Below are positions 56,602 to 64,000 of a DNA stretch of 64,000 bases, piece after piece. This DNA comes from Gordonia heveisoli (GTDB lineage Bacteria; Actinomycetota; Actinomycetes; Mycobacteriales; Mycobacteriaceae), in the NCBI RefSeq assembly GCF_030315745.1, contig NZ_JASXSH010000005.1, forward strand, positions 1 through 64,000, in the 5' to 3' direction. The notes below the pieces were generated by a model, which was not told where the DNA came from, did not search any database, and was given only the letters and a program-made list of their open reading frames with translations. Each line of letters starts with the position of its first letter. The stretch's first letter is position 1. The position numbers and the translations under genes are program-made.

Positions 56602-57426
56602 GTGGAGACAGAGCAGCGGTCGGTGACCGTGGGGGACTACACCTTCGACGTCCGGATCGGCGGTCCCGAGCGTGGGCCGTGGGTCCTCTTGCTGCACGGG
56701 TTCCCGGTCAACGGATCGTGCTACGACGACGTCGTCGGCCGCCTGCACGAGTCCGGTCTGCGAACCATTGTCCTCGACCAGCGGGGCTACAGTCCCGGGG
56801 CGCGGCCGACCGAGGTCGACGCCTATCGGATCGATCATCTCGTCGACGACGCTCTCGGCGTGCTCGATGCCCTGCAGGTGCCCTACGCGATCCTCGTCGG
56901 ACACGACTGGGGTGGGATCGTCGCCTGGCACCTGGCCGGTAAGCACCCGGATCGGTTCACCGGGCTGGTCGTCGCCAGCACCGGCCACCCGTCTGCGGTG
57001 GCGGCCGCGCTGGCGAACAGCGACCAGCGTGAACGGTCTTCGTACATCAAGGATTTCGTTGCCGACGGGGCCGAGGAGAAGTTGCTGGCCCGCGACGGCA
57101 TACTGTTGCGCCGGGCTGGGTGCACCGCGACCGAACTCGAACCGCTCACCCAGCCGGGGGCGATGACGGCGGCACTCAACTGGTATCGGGCGAATTTCGC
57201 CGGTGACATCAAGGCGACGATGAGCTGCCCGCCCATCGAGGTGCCGACGACGTTGGTGTGGAGTACCGGTGACGCCGCACTCGGACGCGAACAAGCACAG
57301 GGCACGTCACGGTTCGTGTACGCCGATTTCCGGTTCTGCGAGCTGGCCGACGTCGACCATTGGATTCCGCAGAAGGCATCCGCAGCTCTGGCGAGTGAGA
57401 TCGCCCTGCGCTCAGCGGTTTTCTGA
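56602..57426 (+). CDS. Alpha/beta hydrolase, epoxide hydrolase-like
   Basis: About 274 residues. HGFPVNGS (oxyanion HGxP), the nucleophile Asp in VGHDWGG, acid Asp in WSTGDAA and His in DVDHWIP form the triad. The Asp nucleophile (not Ser) indicates an epoxide hydrolase or haloalkane dehalogenase type rather than an esterase. No signal peptide. Substrate unknown. Convergent with mtr. Confidence 0.8.
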   Translation: METEQRSVTVGDYTFDVRIGGPERGPWVLLLHGFPVNGSCYDDVVGRLHESGLRTIVLDQRGYSPGARPTEVDAYRIDHLVDDALGVLDALQVPYAILVGHDWGGIVAWHLAGKHPDRFTGLVVASTGHPSAVAAALANSDQRERSSYIKDFVADGAEEKLLARDGILLRRAGCTATELEPLTQPGAMTAALNWYRANFAGDIKATMSCPPIEVPTTLVWSTGDAALGREQAQGTSRFVYADFRFCELADVDHWIPQKASAALASEIALRSAVF

Positions 57427-57445
57427 GCGCAGTACGGCCGGACTC

Positions 57446-58846
57446 TCAGACCTCCAGGCCGAGCAGCGCGTTCTCCAGCACCTCGGGCATGGCGGGGTGG
57501 ATCCAGTACTGACCGCGGGCGAGTTCGTGTACGGGCACCCCGAAGGACATCGCGGTGATCGCCGTCTGGATCACGGTCGGTGCCTGCGGCCCGATGATGT
57601 GTGCGCCCAGCAGCTTCCCGGTGCCTCGTTCGGCGATCAGCTTGCAGAAACCCTCGGTGTCCTCCATCGCCCAGCCGTAGGCGACGTCACCGTAGGCCTG
57701 GATCTTGACGGTGATGTCGAGACCGGCGGCGCGGGCCTGCTCCTCGGTCAGCCCGACCGCGGCGATCTGCGGATGGGTGAACACCGCGGCCGGTACGAAG
57801 CGATGGTCGAAGCTCACCAGATCGGCTGCGTCCCAATCCTTCAGGAGATTGGCCTGGACAACGCGCTGCTCGTGGTTGGCGACGTGTTTGAGCTGATAGG
57901 GAGAGCTGACGTCACCGAGCGCCCAGACGCCGCGGGCGGCGGTGCGGCCGTGTTCGTCGCAGTGCACGCGGCCCGACTCATCGACCTCGATGCCGACCGA
58001 GGCGGCGTTGAGTCGGTCTCCGTTGGGGCGGCGGCCCACGGCCACCAGCAGTACGTCGGTGTCGATCTGACTGCCGTCGTCGAGGCTGACGCGAATGGTG
58101 CCGTCGGGTAGCTCCTTGGCCGCCGACACGGTGGTGTTGTGTCGGACATCCCATTTGGCCGCCGCGACCTCGGTGAATCGGCGGGAGATGTCGGCGTCCT
58201 GTTTACGCAGCAGGGCGTCGCCGCGCGCGATGATCGACACCTGGCTGCCCAGGGCGCCGAAGACATGCGCGAATTCGGCGGCGATATAGCCGCTTCCGAC
58301 GATGACCAGACGTCTGGGGAGTTCCGGCAGACGCATCACATCGTTGTTGGTGTAGTAGCGCACCCCACTGTCGGCGATGGCGTCGGGGATGATCGCCCGC
58401 GACCCGGCCGCCAGCACGACCCGATCGGCCAGCACGACGGCATCCTCGGTGACGAGGCGGTACCGTCCGGCGTCGTCGCGGCCGTCGAATTCGACGTGGG
58501 TGGAGTACACGGTGATGTTCGGGCACCGGTCCACGCGGTATTCCTTGCCACCGGCCGAGAGCGGATCGATGCGGCCGAAGACACGTGCGACGATGGCCGG
58601 CCAGTCCACCGCGTCGACGTGGGCGTCGACGCCGAGCCGAGCCGAGTTGTCGACGATGTCGGCGATCTCGGCGGGGTAGACGAACATCTTGGTCGGAATG
58701 CAGCCGACGTTGAGGCAGGTTCCGCCGTACACGCCTTCCTCGAAGATGGCGATCGACATGTCGTCGAAGCGTTCGTCGGGGATGGAATTGCCGCTGCCCG
58801 AACCGATGATGGCGAGGTCGACGGTCTGGGTCACTGGTGCGGTCAT
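57446..58846 (-). CDS. mtr: Mycothione reductase
   Basis: 466 residues, pyridine nucleotide-disulfide reductase. FAD site [10 protein letters not shown], redox Cys pair [17 protein letters not shown] site [19 protein letters not shown] and a C-terminal dimer domain with the His-Glu pair ([15 protein letters not shown]). The GSGSGN N-terminus is typical of mycothione reductase. It keeps mycothiol reduced, which places the organism among mycothiol-making actinobacteria. Its ATG overlaps the stop of the hydrolase gene upstream, as with Rv2854-Rv2855. Confidence 0.94.
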   Translation of the reverse strand: MTAPVTQTVDLAIIGSGSGNSIPDERFDDMSIAIFEEGVYGGTCLNVGCIPTKMFVYPAEIADIVDNSARLGVDAHVDAVDWPAIVARVFGRIDPLSAGGKEYRVDRCPNITVYSTHVEFDGRDDAGRYRLVTEDAVVLADRVVLAAGSRAIIPDAIADSGVRYYTNNDVMRLPELPRRLVIVGSGYIAAEFAHVFGALGSQVSIIARGDALLRKQDADISRRFTEVAAAKWDVRHNTTVSAAKELPDGTIRVSLDDGSQIDTDVLLVAVGRRPNGDRLNAASVGIEVDESGRVHCDEHGRTAARGVWALGDVSSPYQLKHVANHEQRVVQANLLKDWDAADLVSFDHRFVPAAVFTHPQIAAVGLTEEQARAAGLDITVKIQAYGDVAYGWAMEDTEGFCKLIAERGTGKLLGAHIIGPQAPTVIQTAITAMSFGVPVHELARGQYWIHPAMPEVLENALLGLEV

Positions 58847-59931
58847 CGCAGGGTCTCCTCGGGACGCGAGTCGCTGTCATGGGTGTGTTCGGACCGGCGT
58901 TCGGCGACCCGGGTGAGCCAGGCGTCGACCTCCCGGTAGGCGCGTTCGCGCGCGGCTTCGCGGGACAGGAATACGTCGTGACGGGCGCCGGGGATCGGGA
59001 CGACGCTCACGCGGCCACCCAGGCATCCGCTCCATCGCGCGATTTGACTGACGTCGAGGACGGCGTCGGCGACGTCGACGCGTTCGGAGTAGGCGCGTGA
59101 GAAGTGGGTCTTGTCCGAGCGCAGCACGAGCGACGGCACGCCGACATCGAGTCCGCGATGCAGCCTGCGCTGGGCGGTGCGGATGGCGTTGAGGAACCCG
59201 AAGGTCACCGGGAAGCCGCCCAGCGGCTTGACCGTCAGGTCGTAGTGCCACTCGCCGTGCGCGTCCGCGTGCAGGCTCTCGCCGTAGGCCGACGACAACT
59301 CCTTGGGCACGACCTCCTTGGGGCGCGCGGCGGCCAGTGCCTTGAGCAGCATGGTGACCGGGTAGCTGCGCAGATAGGACTCGCCCTGTAGGTCGAGCCA
59401 CGGGCTGTTGAGCAGCAGTCCGGCGACGCGGGCATGTTGATGTGGTGCCTGCGTCCGTAGCCGGTCGAGCCACAGCGGGGCGACGAGTCCGCCGGTCGAG
59501 TGGGCGGCCACGATCACCGGGACGTCGCCAGCTTCGGCACCGATGATGTCGAGGGCCGCGGTGAGCTCTTCGTCGTACTGGGTGAGATCGGAGGTGTAGT
59601 GCGCAGTGTGCTGCGGCTGCCGTGAACGCCCACATTTGCGCAGGTCGAGGGCGTAGAACCGATGTCCGCGGGCGGTGAAGAAGTCGGCGAGCGGTTCATG
59701 GAAGAAGTAGTCGGTGAATCCGTGCACGTACAGCACCGCGCCGGTGATCGGCTCGGGTCCGGTTGCGCCGGCTCGGACCAGCGTCGCCGAGATAGGTCCC
59801 TCTCCGTCGGGATCTGGGCCGAGTGGGAGGGTGCGCACCTGATATCGGTCGAGGAAGCGGTCGGGCTGCCAGCCCTCGTCTGCGGCGAGTGGGGCCCGGC
59901 TGGAGGCCGTGGGGTCCGGGGTAGCGGTCAC
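58843..59931 (-). CDS. Alpha/beta hydrolase (monoacylglycerol-lipase-like), mtr operon
   Basis: About 362 residues from GTG 59931, chosen because a TAAGCT hexamer lies 7 nt before it; GTG 59952 is an alternative. [11 protein letters not shown] (oxyanion region), nucleophile Ser in VAAHSTGGL and likely His in GARHDVFLS. Related to lysophospholipases/monoacylglycerol lipases; no signal peptide. It is the first gene of a two-gene operon with mtr, conserved in mycobacteria, yet its link to mycothiol is unknown. Confidence 0.85.
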   Translation of the reverse strand: MTATPDPTASSRAPLAADEGWQPDRFLDRYQVRTLPLGPDPDGEGPISATLVRAGATGPEPITGAVLYVHGFTDYFFHEPLADFFTARGHRFYALDLRKCGRSRQPQHTAHYTSDLTQYDEELTAALDIIGAEAGDVPVIVAAHSTGGLVAPLWLDRLRTQAPHQHARVAGLLLNSPWLDLQGESYLRSYPVTMLLKALAAARPKEVVPKELSSAYGESLHADAHGEWHYDLTVKPLGGFPVTFGFLNAIRTAQRRLHRGLDVGVPSLVLRSDKTHFSRAYSERVDVADAVLDVSQIARWSGCLGGRVSVVPIPGARHDVFLSREAARERAYREVDAWLTRVAERRSEHTHDSDSRPEETLR

Positions 59932-59938
59932 GGGTGCC

Positions 59939-59944
59939 AGCTTA
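59939..59944 (-). promoter_or_regulatory. Candidate -10 (TAAGCT) of the hydrolase-mtr operon
   Basis: Minus-strand TAAGCT, 7 nt before GTG 59931; no ribosome site. Confidence 0.45.
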
Positions 59945-60144
59945 ATGACCACTGGTCGTCGGCACTCAGTGTCATTCAGCCCACATTTCTGGAGATCCGA
60001 TTATTTTTCCCGGGGCAGGATGGGGAACAATGTCTGGTGAAGCAATGGCCACATGCGAGGAAGTCGCGGCCGGCGGTGATCGCCAGGTGTTCGCACGTCC
60101 TCTGACAGGTGCACGTGTCCGCAATAGGTGAAGTGGGAGTCCAG

Positions 60145-61662
60145 GTGTCGAAACCGGTGATCAAGACTGACGTTGCGTTGGTGGGTGCGGGCATCATGAG
60201 TGCCACCCTCGGTGCCCTGGTGCGCCAGCTGCAGCCGGACTGGTCGATCAGCCTGTTCGAGCGTCTGGACGCCGCGGCCGCCGAGAGTAGCGACCCGTGG
60301 AACAACGCGGGCACCGGTCATTCGGCGCTGTGTGAGCTGAATTACACGCCGAAGACACCCGATGGTGACGTCAACATCGACAAGGCGATCACCATCAATG
60401 AGCAGTTCCAGGTCTCCCGCCAGTTCTGGGCGCATTCGGTGGACCAGGGCATCCTCGGTGACCCGACCGAGTTCATCAACCCGATTCCGCATGTGGCCTT
60501 CACCCACGGCGAAGCCGGTGCCGACTACCTGCGTAAGCGTTACGACAAGCTGGCCGGTCAGACCCTGTTCGAGGGTATGGAGTTCATCACCGAACCCGAC
60601 GAGTTCGCCGCGCGGCTGCCGCTGATGTCGCAGGGCCGTGACTTCTCCGACCCGGTGGCGCTGAACTGGTTCACCCAGGGCACCGATGTCGACTTCGGCG
60701 CGCTGACCCAGCAACTGCTCAACTACGTCGGCAAGGACGCCGACATCTTCTTCGGTCATGCGGTCACCAACCTGACCAAACAGTCCGACGGCAGCTGGAT
60801 CGTCAAGGTCGCCAACCAGCGCACCGGCGAGAAGTTCAAGGTGCATGCGAAGTTCGTCTTCGTCGGCGCAGGCGGCGGTGCCCTGCACCTGCTGCAGAAG
60901 TCGGGCATCAAAGAGGCCAAGGGTTTCGGCGGTTTCCCGGTGTCGGGTGAGTTCTTCCGCTGCACCAACCCGGATCTGATCAGCCAGCATCAGGCGAAGG
61001 TCTACGGTCAGGCCGCGGTGGGCGCACCGCCGATGTCGGTACCGCACCTCGACACCCGCGTCATCAACCACAAGCCGGGCCTGCTGTTCGGTCCGTATGC
61101 CGGTTGGTCGCCGAAGTTCCTCAAGTCGGGCAAGATCACCGATCTGCCGCTGTCGGTCAAGCCCGGCAACCTGCTGCCGATGTTGTCCATCGCACCGCAG
61201 GAGTTCGGCCTGCTCAAGTACCTGATCAGCGAGTTGGCGGCGAGCCGCGCCGACCGGGTGAAGACGCTCAGCGAGTTCGCCCCGCGTGCGGTGGGCAGTG
61301 ACTGGGAGATCATCACTGCCGGTCAGCGAGTGCAGGTCATCCGTAAGACCGGGGTCGGTGGCTCGCTGGAGTTCGGCACCGCCGTGGTGGCCGCCGGTGA
61401 CGGCACGATCGCCGGTCTGCTCGGTGCCTCGCCGGGCGCGTCGACCGCGGTGCCTGCGATGCTCTCGGTGCTGGAGAAATGCTTCCCGCAGCAGTACGCG
61501 TCGTGGGCGCCGAAGCTGTCGGCGATGATCCCGTCCTTCGGGCAGAAGCTGACCGGCAACCGCGACCTCTATCACCAGGTGTGGGACTGGACGAACACCA
61601 GCCTGAAGCTGACCAAGGACGCTACCGCCGACGCCACGCTGCAGTCGGCGAGCGCGCACTGA
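60145..61662 (+). CDS. mqo: Malate:quinone oxidoreductase
   Basis: 505 residues from GTG 60145, which has gggag 5 nt upstream; GTG 60109 would add 12 residues. FAD site [33 protein letters not shown] and SGEFFRC are Mqo signatures. A peripheral membrane enzyme of the TCA cycle that passes electrons from malate to menaquinone. Upstream is the divergent hydrolase-mtr pair. Confidence 0.95.
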   Translation: MSKPVIKTDVALVGAGIMSATLGALVRQLQPDWSISLFERLDAAAAESSDPWNNAGTGHSALCELNYTPKTPDGDVNIDKAITINEQFQVSRQFWAHSVDQGILGDPTEFINPIPHVAFTHGEAGADYLRKRYDKLAGQTLFEGMEFITEPDEFAARLPLMSQGRDFSDPVALNWFTQGTDVDFGALTQQLLNYVGKDADIFFGHAVTNLTKQSDGSWIVKVANQRTGEKFKVHAKFVFVGAGGGALHLLQKSGIKEAKGFGGFPVSGEFFRCTNPDLISQHQAKVYGQAAVGAPPMSVPHLDTRVINHKPGLLFGPYAGWSPKFLKSGKITDLPLSVKPGNLLPMLSIAPQEFGLLKYLISELAASRADRVKTLSEFAPRAVGSDWEIITAGQRVQVIRKTGVGGSLEFGTAVVAAGDGTIAGLLGASPGASTAVPAMLSVLEKCFPQQYASWAPKLSAMIPSFGQKLTGNRDLYHQVWDWTNTSLKLTKDATADATLQSASAH

Positions 61663-61705
61663 GCTGAGCAGCACACCGCATCGGATGCCGGTGCGCACGG
61701 TGTGG

Positions 61706-61711
61706 TAGTCA
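61706..61711 (+). promoter_or_regulatory. Candidate -10 (TAGTCA) of the 61.7-kb GNAT gene
   Basis: Ends 7 nt before ATG 61719; no ribosome site. Confidence 0.35.
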
Positions 61712-61718
61712 CGACTAC

Positions 61719-62198
61719 ATGAGCTCACCAGCAGACGCTCGGACCGGCAGACTCCGGAGTGCCCGGACCGTCGATCTCGACCCGACGACGCTGTACCGCA
61801 TTCTGCGGTTGCGTGGCGACGTGTTCGTGGTCGAACAGTCCTGCGCGTACCCGGATCTCGACGGCCGTGACCTGGAACCCGGGACACGTCAGTTCTGGAT
61901 CGGTGACGAGGACGGTGTGCACGCGACCCTGCGACTGCTCACCGATCCGGTGGATGCCGACGGCGCGCTGGTCTACCGGATCGGCCGGGTGTGCACCGAT
62001 CGGGCCCATCGTGGTCGGCGGCTGGGCGCCCGGCTCATCGACGCTGCCCTCGCCGAGGTGGGAGCACATGCGTGTCGGATCGACGCGCAGGCCCATCTGA
62101 CCGGGATGTACGGTGCCTTCGGCTTCGTCGCCGAGGGTGATGAGTATCTGGAGGACGGTATCCCACACGTGTCGATGTTCCGGAAGGTTGTCGCATGA
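61719..62198 (+). CDS. ElaA-like GNAT family acetyltransferase
   Basis: 159 residues. [24 protein letters not shown] start (DVFVVEQSC) and [19 protein letters not shown], the acetyl-CoA loop, are typical of ElaA-type GNATs; ends near [21 protein letters not shown]. Substrate unknown. It overlaps the chelatase gene by 4 nt, so they are co-translated, as in mycobacteria (Rv2851c-Rv2850c). Confidence 0.87.
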   Translation: MSSPADARTGRLRSARTVDLDPTTLYRILRLRGDVFVVEQSCAYPDLDGRDLEPGTRQFWIGDEDGVHATLRLLTDPVDADGALVYRIGRVCTDRAHRGRRLGARLIDAALAEVGAHACRIDAQAHLTGMYGAFGFVAEGDEYLEDGIPHVSMFRKVVA

Positions 62199-64000
62199 GC
62201 GCCCCCGCGTTCAGTTCCTATCCCTTCAGCGCTGTCGTCGGGCAGGACCAGCTGAAACTGGCGCTGATCCTGTCCGCCATCGCGCCGGGTATCGGCGGGG
62301 TGCTGATCCGCGGCGAGAAGGGCACCGCCAAGTCGACCATCGTCCGCGGTCTCGGACCGCTGCTCGGTGGGGACGGCGCTGCGGGTGACGATGCTGCGGG
62401 TGACGATGCTGCGGGGAATGGGCAGTCACGGGGCCGGGTCGTCGAACTGCCGATCGGTGCCACCGAGGACCGGGTGATCGGCTCGCTGGATCTGACGTCG
62501 GTGCTGCGCGACGGGCGTGCCGAGTTCACCCCGGGTCTGCTGGCCCGCGCCGACGGTGGCGTGCTCTACATCGACGAGGTGAATCTGCTCGCCGACCATC
62601 TCGTCGACGTGTTGCTCGACGCAGCGGCCAGCGGTCGGGTCACCATCGAACGCGACGGTGTATCTCACACGCAGGCAGCCGATTTCGTTCTCGTCGGAAC
62701 TATGAACCCCGAAGAGGGAGAATTGCGTCCGCAGCTGCTCGACCGGTTCGGGCTCGCCGTCGACGTGGTCGCCGCCCGCGACATCGACGAGCGGGTCGAG
62801 GTGATCTCGCGCCGGATGGCCTTCGACGCCGACCCGGCGGCCTTTGTGACCGCCTACGCCGACGCCGACGCCGATCTGGCCGCGCGGATCGCCGCCGCAC
62901 GTCACGCGGTCGCCACCGTCGGGTTGCCGACCGCGGAGTTGCGCCGCATCGCGGCCATCTGTGCGCATCTCGACGTCGACGGTCTGCGCGGCGACATCGT
63001 CGTGGCCCGCACGGCCGCCGCGCATGCCGCCTGGCGGGGGGCCGACGCGGTCGGTGAGGAGGATGTGCGCGCGGCCGTCGAACTCGCGCTGCCGCATCGC
63101 CGCCGACGCAATCCGTTCGACGAGTCGGGACTGAGTTCGCAGCAGCTCGACGACGCCATGCAGGCCGGTGACGAGGCTGCCGGACCGGACCCGGAACCCG
63201 ACCCCGATCCCGACGGTGACCCGCCCCCGGACGGGTCCGATCGCTCGGCCGACCAGTCCTCCGGACCCGGAGCGGAAAATGCCACTGGGGGAGCGGATTC
63301 GGCGGACCCGTCGGCCGAGCAGCCAGATGCGGAGCCCGAGGACGCGCCGAATCCGGTACCCGGTCCGCGGTTCGGTGCAGGCAACGCGCCCACGGGTCGC
63401 CGTCTCCGCACCTTGCGGGTCGAGGGCATCGGCGACGGTGAGCCGGGACGGCGGTCACGCGCGCGCAGCCGGCGCGGCCAGACGACCCGCGCCATCGAGT
63501 TCGAACGCGGCCGACCCTTGCATCTGTTCGCGACCGTGCTGGGCGCGGCGGGGCGGGATGCCACCGCCGACGACCGCCCGACGGCGGGGCTGCGGGTCGC
63601 CGCCGCCGACCTGCGCGGCGCCGAACGCGTCGGCCAGGAGGCCAATCTGGTGGTGTTCGTCGTCGATCTGAGCGGCTCGATGACCGCGCGACGACGGCTG
63701 AGCGCCGTCTCGGAGCTGTGCGTGGAGATGCTGCGGGATTCCTACACCCGCCGCGATCGGGTCGCCGTGGTGGTCGCCCGTGGGCGCGCGGCCGAACTGG
63801 CGGTGCCCCCGACGAAGTCCGTCGACATCGCGTTGCGTCGACTCGAAGCGGTGCGCACCGGCGGCCGTACACCACTGGCCGAAGGACTACAGATGGCCAC
63901 CGAGGTGATCGAGCGCTCTCGGCGTGCCGAACCGGAGCGCCGGCCGCTGCTGGTGGTGGTCACCGACGGCCGGGCGACGGCAGGCGACCATGCCCCCGAT
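62195..64000 (+). CDS. Mg/Co-chelatase-like AAA+/vWA protein, cut by window end
   Basis: 602 residues seen; the stop lies beyond the window. ChlI-like AAA+ part with Walker [11 protein letters not shown] and Walker [11 protein letters not shown]; then a Pro/Asp/Gly-rich linker (about residues 325-425); then a ChlD-like von Willebrand A domain with the MIDAS motif DLSGSM. Such fused I-D proteins assist metal insertion with a CobN-like subunit or act as general MoxR-type chaperones. With cobQ nearby, a cobaltochelatase role is plausible. ATG 62195 overlaps the GNAT stop. Confidence 0.88.
   Translation, partial: MSAPAFSSYPFSAVVGQDQLKLALILSAIAPGIGGVLIRGEKGTAKSTIVRGLGPLLGGDGAAGDDAAGDDAAGNGQSRGRVVELPIGATEDRVIGSLDLTSVLRDGRAEFTPGLLARADGGVLYIDEVNLLADHLVDVLLDAAASGRVTIERDGVSHTQAADFVLVGTMNPEEGELRPQLLDRFGLAVDVVAARDIDERVEVISRRMAFDADPAAFVTAYADADADLAARIAAARHAVATVGLPTAELRRIAAICAHLDVDGLRGDIVVARTAAAHAAWRGADAVGEEDVRAAVELALPHRRRRNPFDESGLSSQQLDDAMQAGDEAAGPDPEPDPDPDGDPPPDGSDRSADQSSGPGAENATGGADSADPSAEQPDAEPEDAPNPVPGPRFGAGNAPTGRRLRTLRVEGIGDGEPGRRSRARSRRGQTTRAIEFERGRPLHLFATVLGAAGRDATADDRPTAGLRVAAADLRGAERVGQEANLVVFVVDLSGSMTARRRLSAVSELCVEMLRDSYTRRDRVAVVVARGRAAELAVPPTKSVDIALRRLEAVRTGGRTPLAEGLQMATEVIERSRRAEPERRPLLVVVTDGRATAGDHAPD
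62378..62415 (+). repeat. 15-bp repeat inside the chelatase AAA+ domain
   Basis: Two perfect copies of gctgcgggtgacgat and part of a third encode AAGDD repeats just after Walker A, in a loop where related proteins are shorter. In frame, so copy number could vary harmlessly. Confidence 0.8.

Noticed and set aside
60001..61887. A 628-codon minus-strand open frame
   Set aside because: Antisense to mqo and low complexity; mqo has full FAD and family motifs.

Overview
The window is a gene-dense, high-GC actinobacterial chromosome segment. The organism is most likely a member of the Mycobacteriales close to Gordonia or Rhodococcus. Evidence: mycothione reductase (mycothiol thiol chemistry), a PapA-type acyltransferase and an antigen-85-like mycolyltransferase (mycolic-acid envelope), glucosyl-3-phosphoglycerate synthase, an actinobacterial DUF2469 protein, GlnR-like boxes, and a gene order that follows the Mycobacterium tuberculosis block from smc (Rv2922c) to the Mg-chelatase-like gene (Rv2850c) almost gene by gene. 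The M. tuberculosis comparison is from memory, not from a search. No rRNA, tRNA, CRISPR array, prophage or insertion sequence was seen.

Layout. 0.15-1.7 kb: a small secreted protein, an OsmC protein and acylphosphatase. 1.8-14.3 kb: smc, ftsY, amt-glnB-glnD (nitrogen uptake and sensing, with two GlnR-like boxes upstream), ffh and an amidohydrolase. 14.7-21.8 kb: the rpsP-khpA-rimM-trmD / rplS-lepB-rnhB-DUF2469-yraN translation and secretion block, interrupted between trmD and rplS by an unrecognised three-gene cassette (YbaB-like, WXG100-sized helical protein, Ala-rich protein). 21.8-27.6 kb: comM/yifB, dprA, a TetR regulator divergent from a siderophore-interacting protein, xerC and an M23 peptidase. 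27.6-29.8 kb: a 24-bp tandem repeat array, then rpsB-tsf. 29.9-35.4 kb: an accessory envelope-lipid block (DHA2 exporter, PapA acyltransferase, mycolyltransferase-like esterase, gpgS). 35.4-44.6 kb: pyrH-frr-cdsA, lapA, rlmN, DUF2631, a PuuE-type allantoinase, then dxr-rip1-ispG. 44.6-51.5 kb: a GNAT protein, a lipoprotein PBP, the haem importer hmuTUV and map. 51.7-55 kb: a proline-rich membrane protein facing a Ser/Thr kinase whose outside part is seven RCC1-like repeats. 55-64 kb: cobQ, two alpha/beta hydrolases, mtr, mqo, a GNAT protein and a Mg-chelatase-like gene cut by the window end.

The housekeeping genes work together in co-translational secretion (ftsY, ffh, lepB, rip1), ribosome making and recycling (rpsP, rimM, trmD, rplS, rpsB, tsf, frr, rlmN), chromosome dynamics (smc, xerC) and isoprenoid synthesis (dxr, ispG). 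The interesting parts are the insertions into this conserved backbone: the trmD-rplS cassette, the RCC1 sensor kinase, the PapA/MFS/mycolyltransferase block and the minisatellite in front of rpsB. Many genes lie 6-9 nt behind a TANNNT- or CAGAAT-like hexamer, which suggests frequent leaderless transcripts. All functional calls come from reading motifs by eye; no database search was run.
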